Source: Macrothele yani (taxonomy: Eukaryota > Arthropoda > Arachnida > Araneae > Macrothelidae). From it: 64,000 nucleotides of DNA. Below, piece after piece: positions 54,621 to 64,000 of the stretch. The position numbers and the translations under genes were made by a program. The stretch spans positions 51,469,336-51,533,335 of the forward strand of contig CM077006.1 of assembly GCA_039090855.1 (NCBI GenBank). Direction: 5' to 3'. The notes below the pieces were generated by a model. It did not search any database and was not told where the DNA came from. It worked only from the letters and a program-made list of their open reading frames with translations. Numbering within the stretch: the first letter of the stretch is position 1; each line of letters starts with the position of its first letter.

Positions 54621-55467
54621 ACAGTGTAACTTGTCTAATTCGAGTGTTTTTAATTCGAATTCTTGGTTAATTCGTATTTTTCATTTGGTCCCTTGAATTT
54701 TCTATATAAATAATGTAAAAAAACCCCTTTAATTCGAACTCTTTTTAGTTTAATTCGAAGAAAACCCAATTTTTGTATTTTCAATAATTACCTTTTAAAA
54801 TGGGTACGTACCGTTCTGGATAAAGTTCCAAGTTCTCGATGAAGCAACAAGCTAAACCTGAAACTAGCCAACGGCTTCGGAAAAGCAGGCTCCCAGTACC
54901 CTGATGATGAGTCTCAACTACATCAATGTAATGATGGCGAGGAGATCATACCCACTGTGGAGTACTGTGAAGACGTAGGCCATGATGCACCGTATGAGGC
55001 TTTTGTGAGAGTTGATGACAATTTAGCTGTTTGAGGTGAGCTCACAGATGATGAGATCTTGGCTGATGTTATGAATAAGAAGACCTGCTGTGTATCTTCA
55101 GATGAAGAACTAGAACAGCAGAATTTCCTGAAGAGCACCTTCCAAATTCAGTAGAGACCTTGGTTCACCTCCAACAGTTAAGGAAGTTTCTCGAGGAACA
55201 GCAGAATGTAAGCAACTCTCTATTTCATTCACTCGATAAACTTGAGGAATTTACACTTTACCCATAACATAAATTCTAAGAAGCAGGCCAAAATGTCACG
55301 TTTTTTTTACAAAACATTTTTAAATTTACTGTACTGTACTTTTTTTTTGGTATGTTATGAAGAAATATGTTGTTTTTTACAGTACTTGAATGTGCCCATA
55401 TTCAAACTTGCCTAATTTGAATTATTTTTGTGGTCCCATCAGCTTAGAATTGTCCAAGTTACACTGT
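54621..55467 (+). mobile_element. Tigger/pogo-like element, internally deleted
   Basis: The left end CAGTGTAACTTGTCTAATTC and the right end (inverse of CAGTGTAACTTGGACAATTC) form terminal inverted repeats with TTAATTCGAA-type subterminal phrases. TA follows the right end; the base pair before the left end is CA, probably a mutated TA. 847 bp. Confidence 0.75.
54890..55266 (+). pseudogene. Tigger-type transposase, C-terminal end
   Basis: The plus strand reads APYEAFVRVDDNLAV, a stop, GELTDDEILADVMNKK, then after a shift VETLVHLQQLRKFLEEQQNV and SLDKLEEFTLYP to a stop near 55266. Acidic tails ending in LRRFLEEQ ... LDRLEEF are typical of Tigger/JRK-type transposases. The DNA-binding and catalytic parts are missing. 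Confidence 0.8.
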
Positions 55468-55564
55468 ACTTGAAACCAGCTTTCAGATAGAATGGCTGTA
55501 GGGGTACAATTGTATAGCAACTTTGGTATCTTACATATTACTCTGTGCACTTCTTCCTATGGAG

Positions 55565-55688
55565 ATTTGCCAAAAAGCTTACCGACGACCACCAATGGGT
55601 ACACAAACTTGGTACATGAACAATTGGTTGGATATGAATAACACTGACTTGTTATGCGACATGTTACCATCAACAGAGGTGCATAAAG
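55565..55688 (+). CDS. Possible host exon a
   Basis: A 124 bp segment between a pyrimidine-rich acceptor (CTTCTTCCTATGGAG) and a strong donor (AAAG then GTAAGT). The frame encodes RRPPMGTQTWYMNNWLDMNN and ends in phase 1. No TE similarity is evident. The protein family is not recognised. Could be chance. Confidence 0.3.
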
Positions 55689-55931
55689 GTAAGTTATTAA
55701 ACTTTGGAAGTTGCTATTTTGGCTGTAAAAAGTTACACTACCAGTATATGTGTCTCCACACTTCTACAATTTGCAATTGAAAACTCAAATAATATTTTGC
55801 TCTACCTTGTTTAACATTCAAGAAGCTCTTATAAACATTATAAAATTCTAATGAAAATGTATGCAAAATATAACAACTTTGAATTTGACATGTAATTTAA
55901 ATTCAGGCATGTCATTATCAATCATTTCAAG

Positions 55932-56083
55932 AGTTGTATCAGGGTAGTTATCCGAAGGAAACCTCACAAATTCCTCAGCAGGTCTGGTATTATTTATCCA
56001 GCAGTGACGGGCCCAATGCCGATTCGTCCATTCTGAGCTCTGACAACAAGGGGAAGAAAGTGAAAAATAAAAATAAACTTCTT
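55932..56083 (+). CDS. Possible host exon b
   Basis: It would accept phase 1 from exon a at an AAG acceptor and read ELYQGSYPKETSQIPQQVWY then SSSDGPNADSSILSS and a lysine-rich stretch. A weak donor (GTATCA) at 56084 would close it in phase 0. Composition is unlike the surrounding AT-rich non-coding text. An alternative acceptor (AATTCAG at 55949 or earlier) is possible. Family unknown. Confidence 0.3.
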
Positions 56084-56497
56084 GTATCATCAGTTAGGAT
56101 CGTTGAGATTGAAATACATAAAAGCAATGGCTATCTCATTCACACTGGAAGGCAGGAATTTTTTCTCTCCCCACACTCACCCCTTTTGTTGTTATTGTAA
56201 AGATTTTGCTTTCAATTTCCTCACAAGGTTTATTTAAAGTTTATTACAATGAGAATATTTCATTATAATGAAAGTAACAAATATCTGAAAATCTGCTGCA
56301 GTGCATATATGAGAAATGAATGAACTAAAGAATGCACATGGCAGAATAGGAAGAAAAACTGCACAGTGTTCATTCATTTGCTACAAGATATTAAAATTTA
56401 CTGTGTCAACAAGGAAATCAAATTAATGTGGTTTCTTGAGTGTATTTGCAGTTATTTACACTTCTTTATTTGCAATTTTTTCTCTTGGGTTATGCAG

Positions 56498-56581
56498 CAG
56501 CAGAATCCATTATGTAGTTCACTAGAAAAATATGTGTTACATCACCATAATTTTATTAGGATCAGTTCCACTGCAAACTAA
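56498..56581 (+). CDS. Possible host terminal exon c
   Basis: It follows a strong acceptor (TTTTTTCTCTTGGGTTATGCAG). The frame is open for 27 codons (QQNPLCSSLEKYVLHHHNF) to TAA at 56579-56581. Phase 0 fits exon b. An AATAAA at about 56785 could be a polyadenylation signal. Speculative. Confidence 0.25.
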   Translation, partial: QQNPLCSSLEKYVLHHHNFIRISSTAN

Positions 56582-57331
56582 TTTTTGCCGTATGTTTTCA
56601 TTTCTATCCTTTTCTGTTAACAACAGAAAATAATTCTGATATTTTTTAATCTATTGAAAATATTTTATATTGCATTAGATGCAATATATATATATATATA
56701 TATAAACTCTCAACTACTCATTCATTTCAACAATGAGTGGAAAATGTAGCAGAAGTCTTTGTTTAGGATGAAAACACTGAGAGAAATAAACCCCTTTAAT
56801 ATTTCACATAACATTATTATACTGCATTTTACATTATCACACTTTCTTTGGTTCATTTTACTCAAAAATTCCACTCAGTCATTTTTGTTTCTGGGTATTT
56901 TTGCCATTGGCTTAAGAAATTTTTTTTAATCGATAGAACAAACTTCTTTGAAATGGAACAGTGAGACAAAAATAAGGAAAAAAAAACAACAAAGAAAATA
57001 AATGAAAAACAGTAATGAATTCTTGCTTCAAGTGTATAAATTTGTAATTAAGTTTCATTCAAATCCCCATTTCCCATCATGCACAAGGTTTGGCCTTTAC
57101 AATATCATAATATTATTAGAAAGTATCGCAACGTAGCAGCGCAGCAAAAATTCTTTGGGTTACAGTTATTTTAATCTCCATTTTCAACACCTCTCCATAT
57201 TTATCTTTGACATTTGATGCAGAAGCTTAATATCCGTGAAAAGGATTATTGAGAGCAACAAACAAAAATTAGAGTTTATAAAACATTAGATGAGACCAGA
57301 GAGTGACTGTTAGTGAGAACGAGCAAAGTTC
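56582..57331. other. AT-rich, TA microsatellite
   Basis: A TA dinucleotide run at about 56686-56704. No gene. Confidence 0.6.
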
Positions 57332-57335
57332 TTAA

Positions 57336-57775
57336 GGTGGTTCCACCTAAAATCTCTGCCTTATGTTTCCAATGGTAAAACTTCTTTACATATTTTCTTC
57401 ACAATTAATGTGTTCCCAAGGATGAAAATTGCACATTGATAAAACCAACTTTAAGTTATAGTATGAGATACTTAATACTTGTTAAAACATAACCATAGTT
57501 ATATTAAAAAATCAATCAATTTTCTTTGAGTAATGTTCAGATGTGTTAATAGATGGCACAGCCTGTACATTGATGACGTCAGTAGACAAACAAATGTTGG
57601 ATTGTTTAATTATGGTTATGTTTTAGGAAGTATTAAGTATCCCATGCTACAACTTAAAGTTAGTTTTATCGATGTGCAAATTTTCATCCTTGGAAATACA
57701 TTAATTGTGAAGAAAATATGTAAAGAAGTTTTACCATTACAAACACATAAAGCAGGGATTTAAAGTGGAACCACC
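57336..57775. mobile_element. Fold-back MITE flanked by TTAA
   Basis: Arms of about 170 bp (57336-57505 and 57605-57775) are inverted copies, starting GGTGGTTCCACC and ending GTGGAACCACC, with TTAA on both sides (57332-57335 and 57776-57779). TTAA duplication is the signature of piggyBac-type transposition. No transposase is present; the frame at 57533-57763 follows the arm. Confidence 0.85.
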
Positions 57776-57944
57776 TTAATACCACTGAAAATGCTCACTT
57801 TTACCTTATAATAAAATCTGGAACCTAGAAAACATTACGGTTATCAAGTGGAAAAATACTTCCCATTTTTATATACTTTTGCATTTGATAGAATTTTTTG
57901 CAGGCACTATTTAATATAAAATAGTAAAATTATATTAGTAACCT

Positions 57945-59815
57945 GAGTTATTGGTGTAAAAATAAAAATATACTTTCCAAGCTTTCACGCATCAACCAGA
58001 TGACATTTTCAAGGAAGGTAGAGAGAAAACTGCATTCTTAATAATGCAACACTACAATAATTTGAAAACAGTGACTTGGCTACACAATAAACGAATAGAT
58101 CAAATGTAATTTTCATCCAGAGACATGAGGCATCACACTGGTTAGGCACACTGTATCTTGCAAGAAAAACGGTGTTATTTGACTGTTGGTAATGATCTCC
58201 AAAGTTTCTTGAATGGCTGTAGATTGAGTGGTGGAGTAGGAAGCTAATTTCTTTATATCGCCTCGCCAAGGGGGTGCAAGATTTGTCTTGCCCACCCTGC
58301 CGCCCACCCAGTTCAAAAGGGGCCATTTTTTAATATATTTAACTTATCTGTATTTTTCCGAGTAATAAGTGTTGTGTTTTATTTTATTCGTGTAGCCCTA
58401 CGCATTTCCCCTTAGGAATCGGTTTTGTTTAAGTCTTCAAAAAAGGTTATCAAAATAGCATCCTCAGGACCACAAAAATTCAATTATTCTCCACACTGCC
58501 AATTCTTTAGTTTAAGCCTCCTTTTCATGTTTGTATGCCCAAGGTGCTAGTGAGGGTGGACAGAAATTCACTGAAAGAGTCACTACTAATTGCTCTGTTT
58601 GTTTTCTTTACAAAATAGGCGATTCCAACATGGAAAGTGGAGTCTAAAGTGGCACTAACACTCTTAAAACTGCCCCGGGACAGTGAAAATGCAGACAGTG
58701 GGTGACAACTGATTTGTAGGAGAGGAGTGCAAGCCAAAGTTGCTGGCTGGGAGGATGGAAGTTAAGGAGGGTGGAGGTATTATGTCTGCGGGGCACGACA
58801 TTAAAAGTTGATTTTGATAAACAAATATGACATTTTCTTTTAAATAAATTGTTCAAGTACAGAACTATTTTCATAAGCAAAATAGAAAAGTTTTGAAAAA
58901 TAATTTAAGACCATGAATTCAGAGCAGGCAAAAAAACTGAAGGCGACATTCTACCAACCCTTGTACTAGTACCTCACACGTAACTAGTCAGATCCATGTA
59001 AGTATGTGTGTCCGGGAGGAGGGTTAGGGATTGCACGAATTCCTTTGTAGACAGTAGTGAGAAACATTAAAGCCATCCCGGTGGCCCAGTGGGCTAAGTG
59101 CTAGCTGCTGGCTCATCACCATTTGTCCAAGAAGAGTCCGGGTTCAAATCCCTGTGCGGCATAGATATTGTGTTTGTCTTACGGCACGGGCTCTCTCCCT
59201 TCCCTGGGATCAGTGCCCTTAAATTAGGGATGGGCGACTGCTTATAGCCCATTGAGTTGCTCACAATGGTAAACCTTAAATCAAAATACAAAAAAAGAAA
59301 AGCATTGAAAATTTGGTTTCATAGAAAAAAAAAGTTGCTATCAAGCTTGCCCCACCAAAAATAACGCTCGCCCACCCGTCACCTGCCCTGATTTCGAAGT
59401 CTAGCGATGTCCCTGCACCTCGCATAGAAGGATGATATGAAGAAATTAGCTTCCTACTCCACCACTAAATCTACAGCTATTTTCAGATACCGTTACCAAC
59501 AGTGAAGCTTGCAATGATAGTGTCATTCCAGAGTAGCCAGGAATTTGGAACCAGTTTTTCAAATAATGCCTTTTTCCTTCCAATATAAGACATGCTCAAT
59601 CAATGTGCTGCCTTGTGTCTCTGAATGCAAACTGCATTTGCATCTATTCATTTAATGTCTAGTTAAGTCAGCGCGTTTAAATTAATTATTAAAGCATTCT
59701 ATTATTCAGATTGTAGTTTTCTGTCTACATTCCTTGAAAAAGCCATCTGCATGATGTGCAAATGGTTGAAAAGGTTTTTTCTATTTTTACACCAATAAAT
59801 TGGATTACTAACACA
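57945..59815. repeat. Large inverted repeat, arms about 330-380 bp
   Basis: The left arm 57945-58270 matches the inverse of 59432-59815, with shared text such as ACACCAATAA, CCTTGAAAA...CATCTG, GTGTCTCTG/ATGTCTCTG and GAAATTAGCTTCCTACTCCA. The 1.1 kb between the arms holds a SINE-B and unassigned sequence. Penelope-like elements can carry inverted long repeats; that identification is only a suggestion. Confidence 0.75.
59073..59300 (+). repeat. SINE-B
   Basis: A box CGGTGGCCCAGTGGGCTAAG, B box GGGTTCAAATCCC, body and 3' end (GCTCACAATGGTAAACC). It lies inside the large inverted repeat. Confidence 0.9.
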
Positions 59816-60239
59816 GTTTTACTATTTTATGTATAGTTGGTATACAGTTCCTCATTACAGTGAAACTTTCATTAACGGATGCTTCTTAATAGCGGACATC
59901 TCTCTATAACGGGCAATTTTTTATTCCCCGGCAGAAATGCGTGGCTTTTTATGGGGCATTCACTTCTGAATAGCAGCCATTCTAAATAACAGGCACGGAC
60001 ATGCTTAAGGTAAAATACAACGGACAATTTGCCTTCGATTGTAGGAATTCCTTGGGGTGTGATTCGCCCAAACTCACAAATTTTTTTACTTTTTTTTTAT
60101 TTTACCCTTCCTCATTCTCTATATTAACAGTTTTGTTCCCGAGGACTAGCAAATTTTAAGGTCTAAGTGCTATGTACCCCGGGTAAGTGGCCGAAATCGC
60201 TGGAAAAAGGACTAGAGTCCATGCTAACCAGACAGTCCG

Positions 60240-60415
60240 ACCCTCTCTTTGCATACATACATCTGACCAGGAGAAACAATCTTCTAGCTCTTCAGGCACT
60301 CCCAATAGGGTGAAAAACTTGGCACTGGTCCCGTTTCTGAGGGACCAGTGCCCAGGTCTGACTAATTCTGGAATGGTAATCGGATTGAAAAAAAAAAAAA
60401 AAAAAAAAAAAAAAA
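60240..60415 (+). repeat. SINE-F-like repeat with poly-A tail
   Basis: It contains CACTGGTCCCGTTTCTGAGG, GGGACCAGTGCCCAGG and CTAATTCTGGAATGGTAATC and ends in a run of about 28 A. A second copy of the 3' part is at 61377-61480. Confidence 0.65.
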
Positions 60416-60474
60416 GAAACCTCCTAAGCCTATCATAAAATATTTCTGGAATGGTGGCTACAAATAAAAACAGA

Positions 60475-60610
60475 ATGTAAAGAAGCCTCCTAAGAACTGT
60501 AGAACTTTTATTCATCCACTTCATCCACAGAGAACTGTAGAACTTTTATTCATAAGAGCTGTAGAACTTTTATTCATCCACAGAGATATTAACTGTAGAA
60601 CTTTATAAAA
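60475..60610. repeat. Short tandem repeat
   Basis: AACTGTAGAACTTTTATTCA with CATCCACAGAG recurs four times, and again once at about 61268, on the other side of the RTE fragment. Confidence 0.8.
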
Positions 60611-60628
60611 GACTAAGATATTCATCAT

Positions 60629-61214
60629 CATCATCATTGTCAACCATTATCAATCCACTGCTGGACGAAGGTCTCCCCAAGTTTCCTCCACAACGGTCTG
60701 TCTTGTGCCAGTCTCCTCCATGTCACTCCCGCATATTTACGAATTTCATCCACCCATCTCCCATGTGGTCTTTTTCTGGGTCTTTTCCTGTCCCTTGGAA
60801 TCCAATCTAAAATTTCGGCTGTCCATCTATGGTCTGTCCTTCTGGCAGTATGTCCAGCCCATTGCCATTTCAGGGATTTAACTCTGATCATGATGTCTTC
60901 CACTCTCGTCATTTTTCGGATCCACGTGTTCCTCTTCTTATCTCTCCTGGTTATACCAAGCATGCACCTCTCCATGCTTCTTTGAGTTGTCTGCAGCCTT
61001 TGTATGTCTCTTTTAGTTAAGGTCCACGTCTCTGCACCATACGTAAGCACTGGAAGGATGCATTGATCAAACACTTTTCTTTTAAGACATAACGGCATAT
61101 TGCTCTTGAAAATTATGCTGTTTCTTCCAAAAGCTCTCCAGGCAAGTTTTGTACGCCGATTAATTTCTTCATCAATGTGACCCTCACTTGATATCTGCTG
61201 TCCAAGATAAACTA
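60629..61214 (-). pseudogene. RTE-type LINE ORF2 C-terminal fragment, open
   Basis: The cleanest copy: open on the minus strand from about 61214 to 60640 (about 190 codons). It reads VYLGQQISSEGHIDEEINRR, WRAFGRNSIIFKSNM, CILPVLTYGAETWTL, RKMTRVEDIMI, WAGHTARRTDHRW, GETFVQQWIDNG then stop. This is the tail of the RTE reverse transcriptase protein after the catalytic motifs. The 3' end has a TCATCATCATCATT tail. The 5' side is truncated, so it encodes no enzyme. Confidence 0.9.
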
Positions 61215-61376
61215 TAAGATATTATACTAATTACACTAAGATATTATACTAATTATATTATACTAATTAACTGTAGAACTTTTTATTCATCCACAGAGAT
61301 ATTAAACATGTTTCTTTATATTCAAACAATATAAATAAACCTAATAAGCCTATCATAAAATATTTCTGGAATGGTG

Positions 61377-61440
61377 GCACTGGTCCCGTTTCTGAGGTCT
61401 CACTCCCAATGGGGTGAGACCTCAGAAACGGGACCAGTGC
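61377..61440. repeat. Perfect 27 bp hairpin
   Basis: 61377-61403 and 61414-61440 are exact reverse complements (GCACTGGTCCCGTTTCTGAG at the outer end) around TCCCAATGGG. It belongs to the same repeat as 60240-60415, whose hairpin is shorter. Confidence 0.95.
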
Positions 61441-61659
61441 CCAGGGCCGACTAATTCTGGAACGGTAATTGGATTGAAACACATGCAAACACAATTCAGG
61501 TGTAGGTGGAAGGGACTCGCCTTTTGTTGTTTAGTAAGGTCAAGGTCAGTGCACAGAGATCAATTTCAAGTCCAGATTACTAGAAATCACATTTGTTTGC
61601 AATAATCATGTAGGTTTTCCTCATCAAGCGAGCTGTGAAGCAAAGATTTCTCAAACATC

Positions 61660-62052
61660 GATTTTAAAATGTTGCCCAATCGTAAGCGCTCGGCTCTAAA
61701 AGAAAAAGTTGGAAATAGTGGAGCTGAGTGAAAGGGAAAGATTAAGTGTGCACGTCTTAGAAATTAAACTGGCCATTGGAAAAACACAAGTGAGTGAAAT
61801 CTTGAAGTCTTGGCAAGATTGTAATGGCAAACAGAAAATTAAGAGAGCTTTCCCTTAAACTGATGGTTTAGCAGTGGACACTCTTACCATGAACGGTTTT
61901 GCTACGCTAGACCAACAACATTCCTTTATTGGGAACTTTAATTCGTCAAAAGGCTTTAGGAATTGCAAATGAATTAGGATTCATAGTATTCAAAGTTTCA
62001 GGCGACTGGCTAGTAATTCATTTAGAAAGCAAAATTTCACAAGAATGTAATA
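61660..62052 (+). pseudogene. Tigger-type transposase, CENP-B-like N-terminus
   Basis: The first block (61665-61860) has NRKRSALKEKV and, after a shift, LEIKLAIGKTQVSEILKSWQ, the first HTH of CENP-B/Tigger proteins. The second block (about 61915-62052) reads NIPLLGTLIRQKALGIANEL and FKVSGDWLVIHL, the CENP-B second HTH with its conserved tryptophan. Stops are present, and nothing of the DDE domain follows before the right terminal repeat. Confidence 0.85.
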
Positions 62053-62293
62053 GATAAAAAAACAATACTTGATTATTTTGCTTCTTAGGTTTTGATGGAT
62101 ATATTTTAATAAAGGTTAAGTCTGCTCTATGTATTGAATTTACATACTTATATTTACTTATCTTTTAAACTGCTTTCACTTTATAAACATAGCATGCTGT
62201 CATAAAGAATGATTTTCCCAATAGCAGGCACTTCTAAATAACGGACAGTTTTTCTTTCCCCTTCGATGTCCGCTACTTGGAAGTTTTACTGTA

Positions 62294-64000
62294 TTAGTTA
62301 ACTTTTTAATATTTTACAAAATTCATGGTATTTTTAAAGCATTGATAATTTGAATGGTTTAATTATTAAACTAATTACAAATTCAAACTTTCAATGTTGA
62401 CTAATTAATTTTTGAAGTACAGTGAAACTAAAATTTCGTTAAAACATAAATTTTGCAAATCAAAATTATTTCTGGAAGCAATACAAAGAGGACAGTAACT
62501 TGACCTATCACTCATTTCTTACAAATAGCAAAAAAATGTCTGTTCGTCAGATACCACCACCAGATGAATTGGCATTGGACCTGTTGTACCACTGGACAAA
62601 TCGGCATTGGACCAGCCACATCACCAGACCAATTGTCCCGTCTGGATGAATTGCGATTGGACTAATTAGCATTGGATGAATAGTTGGGGACTGCCTCTCA
62701 GCACACTGCTGGAATTTGATAAATGATACAATCTTTTAAGTTTATAAGAGTTCTTCCACCAATTTCTTAATTAAACAAGACAATAAACTACATATACGAC
62801 ACTAAACAAAATTAGAACTGACAAAACAGATGGTAAGAAAGGTCACTGAAAAATAAAAAGTCATGGCCTATGATGCATGGCAGTTCCTAATTAAGCTACA
62901 TGACCAAATTAAACTATCATTTTTGCTTTGAAATCTTAAGAGAAACTACATGCTAAGTTTTAAAAACACCTTTTGCTTGAAACAGAGTTAATGAACAACA
63001 ACACGAAATTTTTAAATGGCTGCATATCCACAACAGGTGACCCATATGACTGAAACAAATACCTTGAACAGTCTTCTGGAAACCATATTAAATTTCATGA
63101 TTCATCCAACATGAACTGCTCTGAAACACATAATTCAAAACAGTTTATTCACTAAGTTACCAGCATAACCGAAACCTTCCAGTTCCATTCCAAAATAATT
63201 TTGTTGAAATTTGGAGGATAATTCACACTGATGGGATTAAAACATGATTTGTACCATTGTAACAATTCACACTAACAGTATTCACATACAAAAAAAAAAA
63301 AAAAATGTTGCACCAATTATTATGAAATAAATTTATTTAGACTTCTGTATTTGTACAGTTCTGACAAACTGCAACTACCCATCTTCAACCCATTTTTATA
63401 CATCATTAAAAGCTGCCATTTCAAGTTGGGTATGATTTCAGGAACTTAACAGTTTTTAAATAAAAACAGACTTATAAACATAGCATATAGATAAAACTAT
63501 AAACAGAACATCCTTACAGGCAAGCATGTATATATTTATATTGACTGACTGAAGTTTTGACATGCTTTTAGTGAATGCATCAGTAAGAAAATATAAATAA
63601 AGATATGGAAATGTTTAGAATATAGGATGTTACAATGCCATAACATCAAAATGTTCTCAAAAAATAATAAGACAAAATCTTGATATAATGTATCTCTGTA
63701 GCACTTCAAATGTTTTTCCACATTATAATAACATAATCAACTCAATGCATAGACTCACAAATGCAGACATACTGTTTAAACATTGCATATATAAGATTTT
63801 ATTTGAAGTGTACATAAAGTGAAGAAAACAGACATTTCTCCAAAAATTGGGTTGCTTCAACCCATGAAGAATTTCTCTGAAAAATAGATGAATGCAGGTA
63901 GTGGAAATAAGACTGTTTATGAAAAATTTTGTGAATACATATATGCATTCTGGAAGGTTTTTTCTTTTTTAAGGTACAGACATCATCTTTAAAGGGTCCA
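62294..64000. other. AT-rich, small degenerate repeat, no gene
   Basis: At about 62569-62690 the phrases GATGAATTGGCATTGGACC, AATCGGCATTGGACC and TTAGCATTGGATGAAT recur, a short degenerate minisatellite. A poly-A run is at 63290-63305. No coding sequence recognised. Confidence 0.6.

Larger units (their letters stand above)
59858..62291 (+). mobile_element. Tigger/pogo-like element with nested insertions
   Basis: The left end CAGTGAAACTTTCATTAACG and the right end (inverse of CAGTAAAACTTCCAAGTAGCGG) with AGCGGACATC subterminal phrases are flanked by TA (59856-59857 and 62292-62293). It contains a poly-A tailed repeat, an RTE fragment and the N-terminal part of a transposase; the catalytic DDE region is not found. 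Confidence 0.8.

Overview
The window looks like nuclear DNA from an invertebrate animal, most likely an arthropod; that placement is an inference from the mix of repeat families and carries low confidence. No complete host protein-coding gene, rRNA gene or functional tRNA gene was recognised. Nearly all the recognisable sequence is transposable-element (TE) material: Tc1/mariner-type DNA transposons (Tc1-like, mariner, pogo/Tigger and a shortened HTH/DDE element), Helitron, RTE-type LINE 3' fragments, Penelope-like elements, several tRNA-derived SINE families, MITE-like hairpins and minisatellites.

Layout. (1) 1-23046: two copies of a segment (1-7962 and 14845-23046), about 98% alike by eye, separated by 6.9 kb. 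Each carries SINE-A copies, an RTE fragment, SINE-C, a palindromic pair of Tc1-like transposases and the 5' end of a Helitron. Copy 1 ends inside a Tc1 element that is a chimera of two families. Copy 2 keeps the intact version of that locus and runs on to a Helitron helicase end at 24758. (2) The 7962-14844 interval holds the 3' half of the second Tc1 family, an array of about 150 bp units (9885-11400), a hairpin with 160 bp arms (12002-12339) and a 15-unit minisatellite (13647-14620). (3) 24759-28512: another Tc1-like transposase with only two visible lesions, then a long-TIR element with a 9 bp target duplication. (4) 28513-35456: a 3.47 kb direct tandem duplication, each unit holding a dead Tc1 element, SINE-B and SINE-A. 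(5) 35920-40260: a mariner remnant in pieces, interrupted by a repeat, a Tc1 element (itself hit by SINE-A) and a SINE-B cluster. (6) 40290-43089: a dispersed repeat, an RTE fragment and a 762 bp transposon with a continuous fused ORF. (7) 43-64 kb: AT-rich, more decayed sequence with two Penelope-like remnants, a tRNA-like repeat cluster, two Tigger-like elements, a TTAA-flanked MITE and a large inverted repeat. Three exon-like ORFs near 55.6-56.6 kb are the only hint of a host gene.

The transposase reading frames carry stops or frameshifts, so I see no autonomous mobile element here. What stands out is structural: tandem duplications with junctions in or near TEs, palindromic transposon dimers with signs of arm-to-arm conversion, and deep nesting. 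All family names rest on motif reading by eye; no database search was possible.
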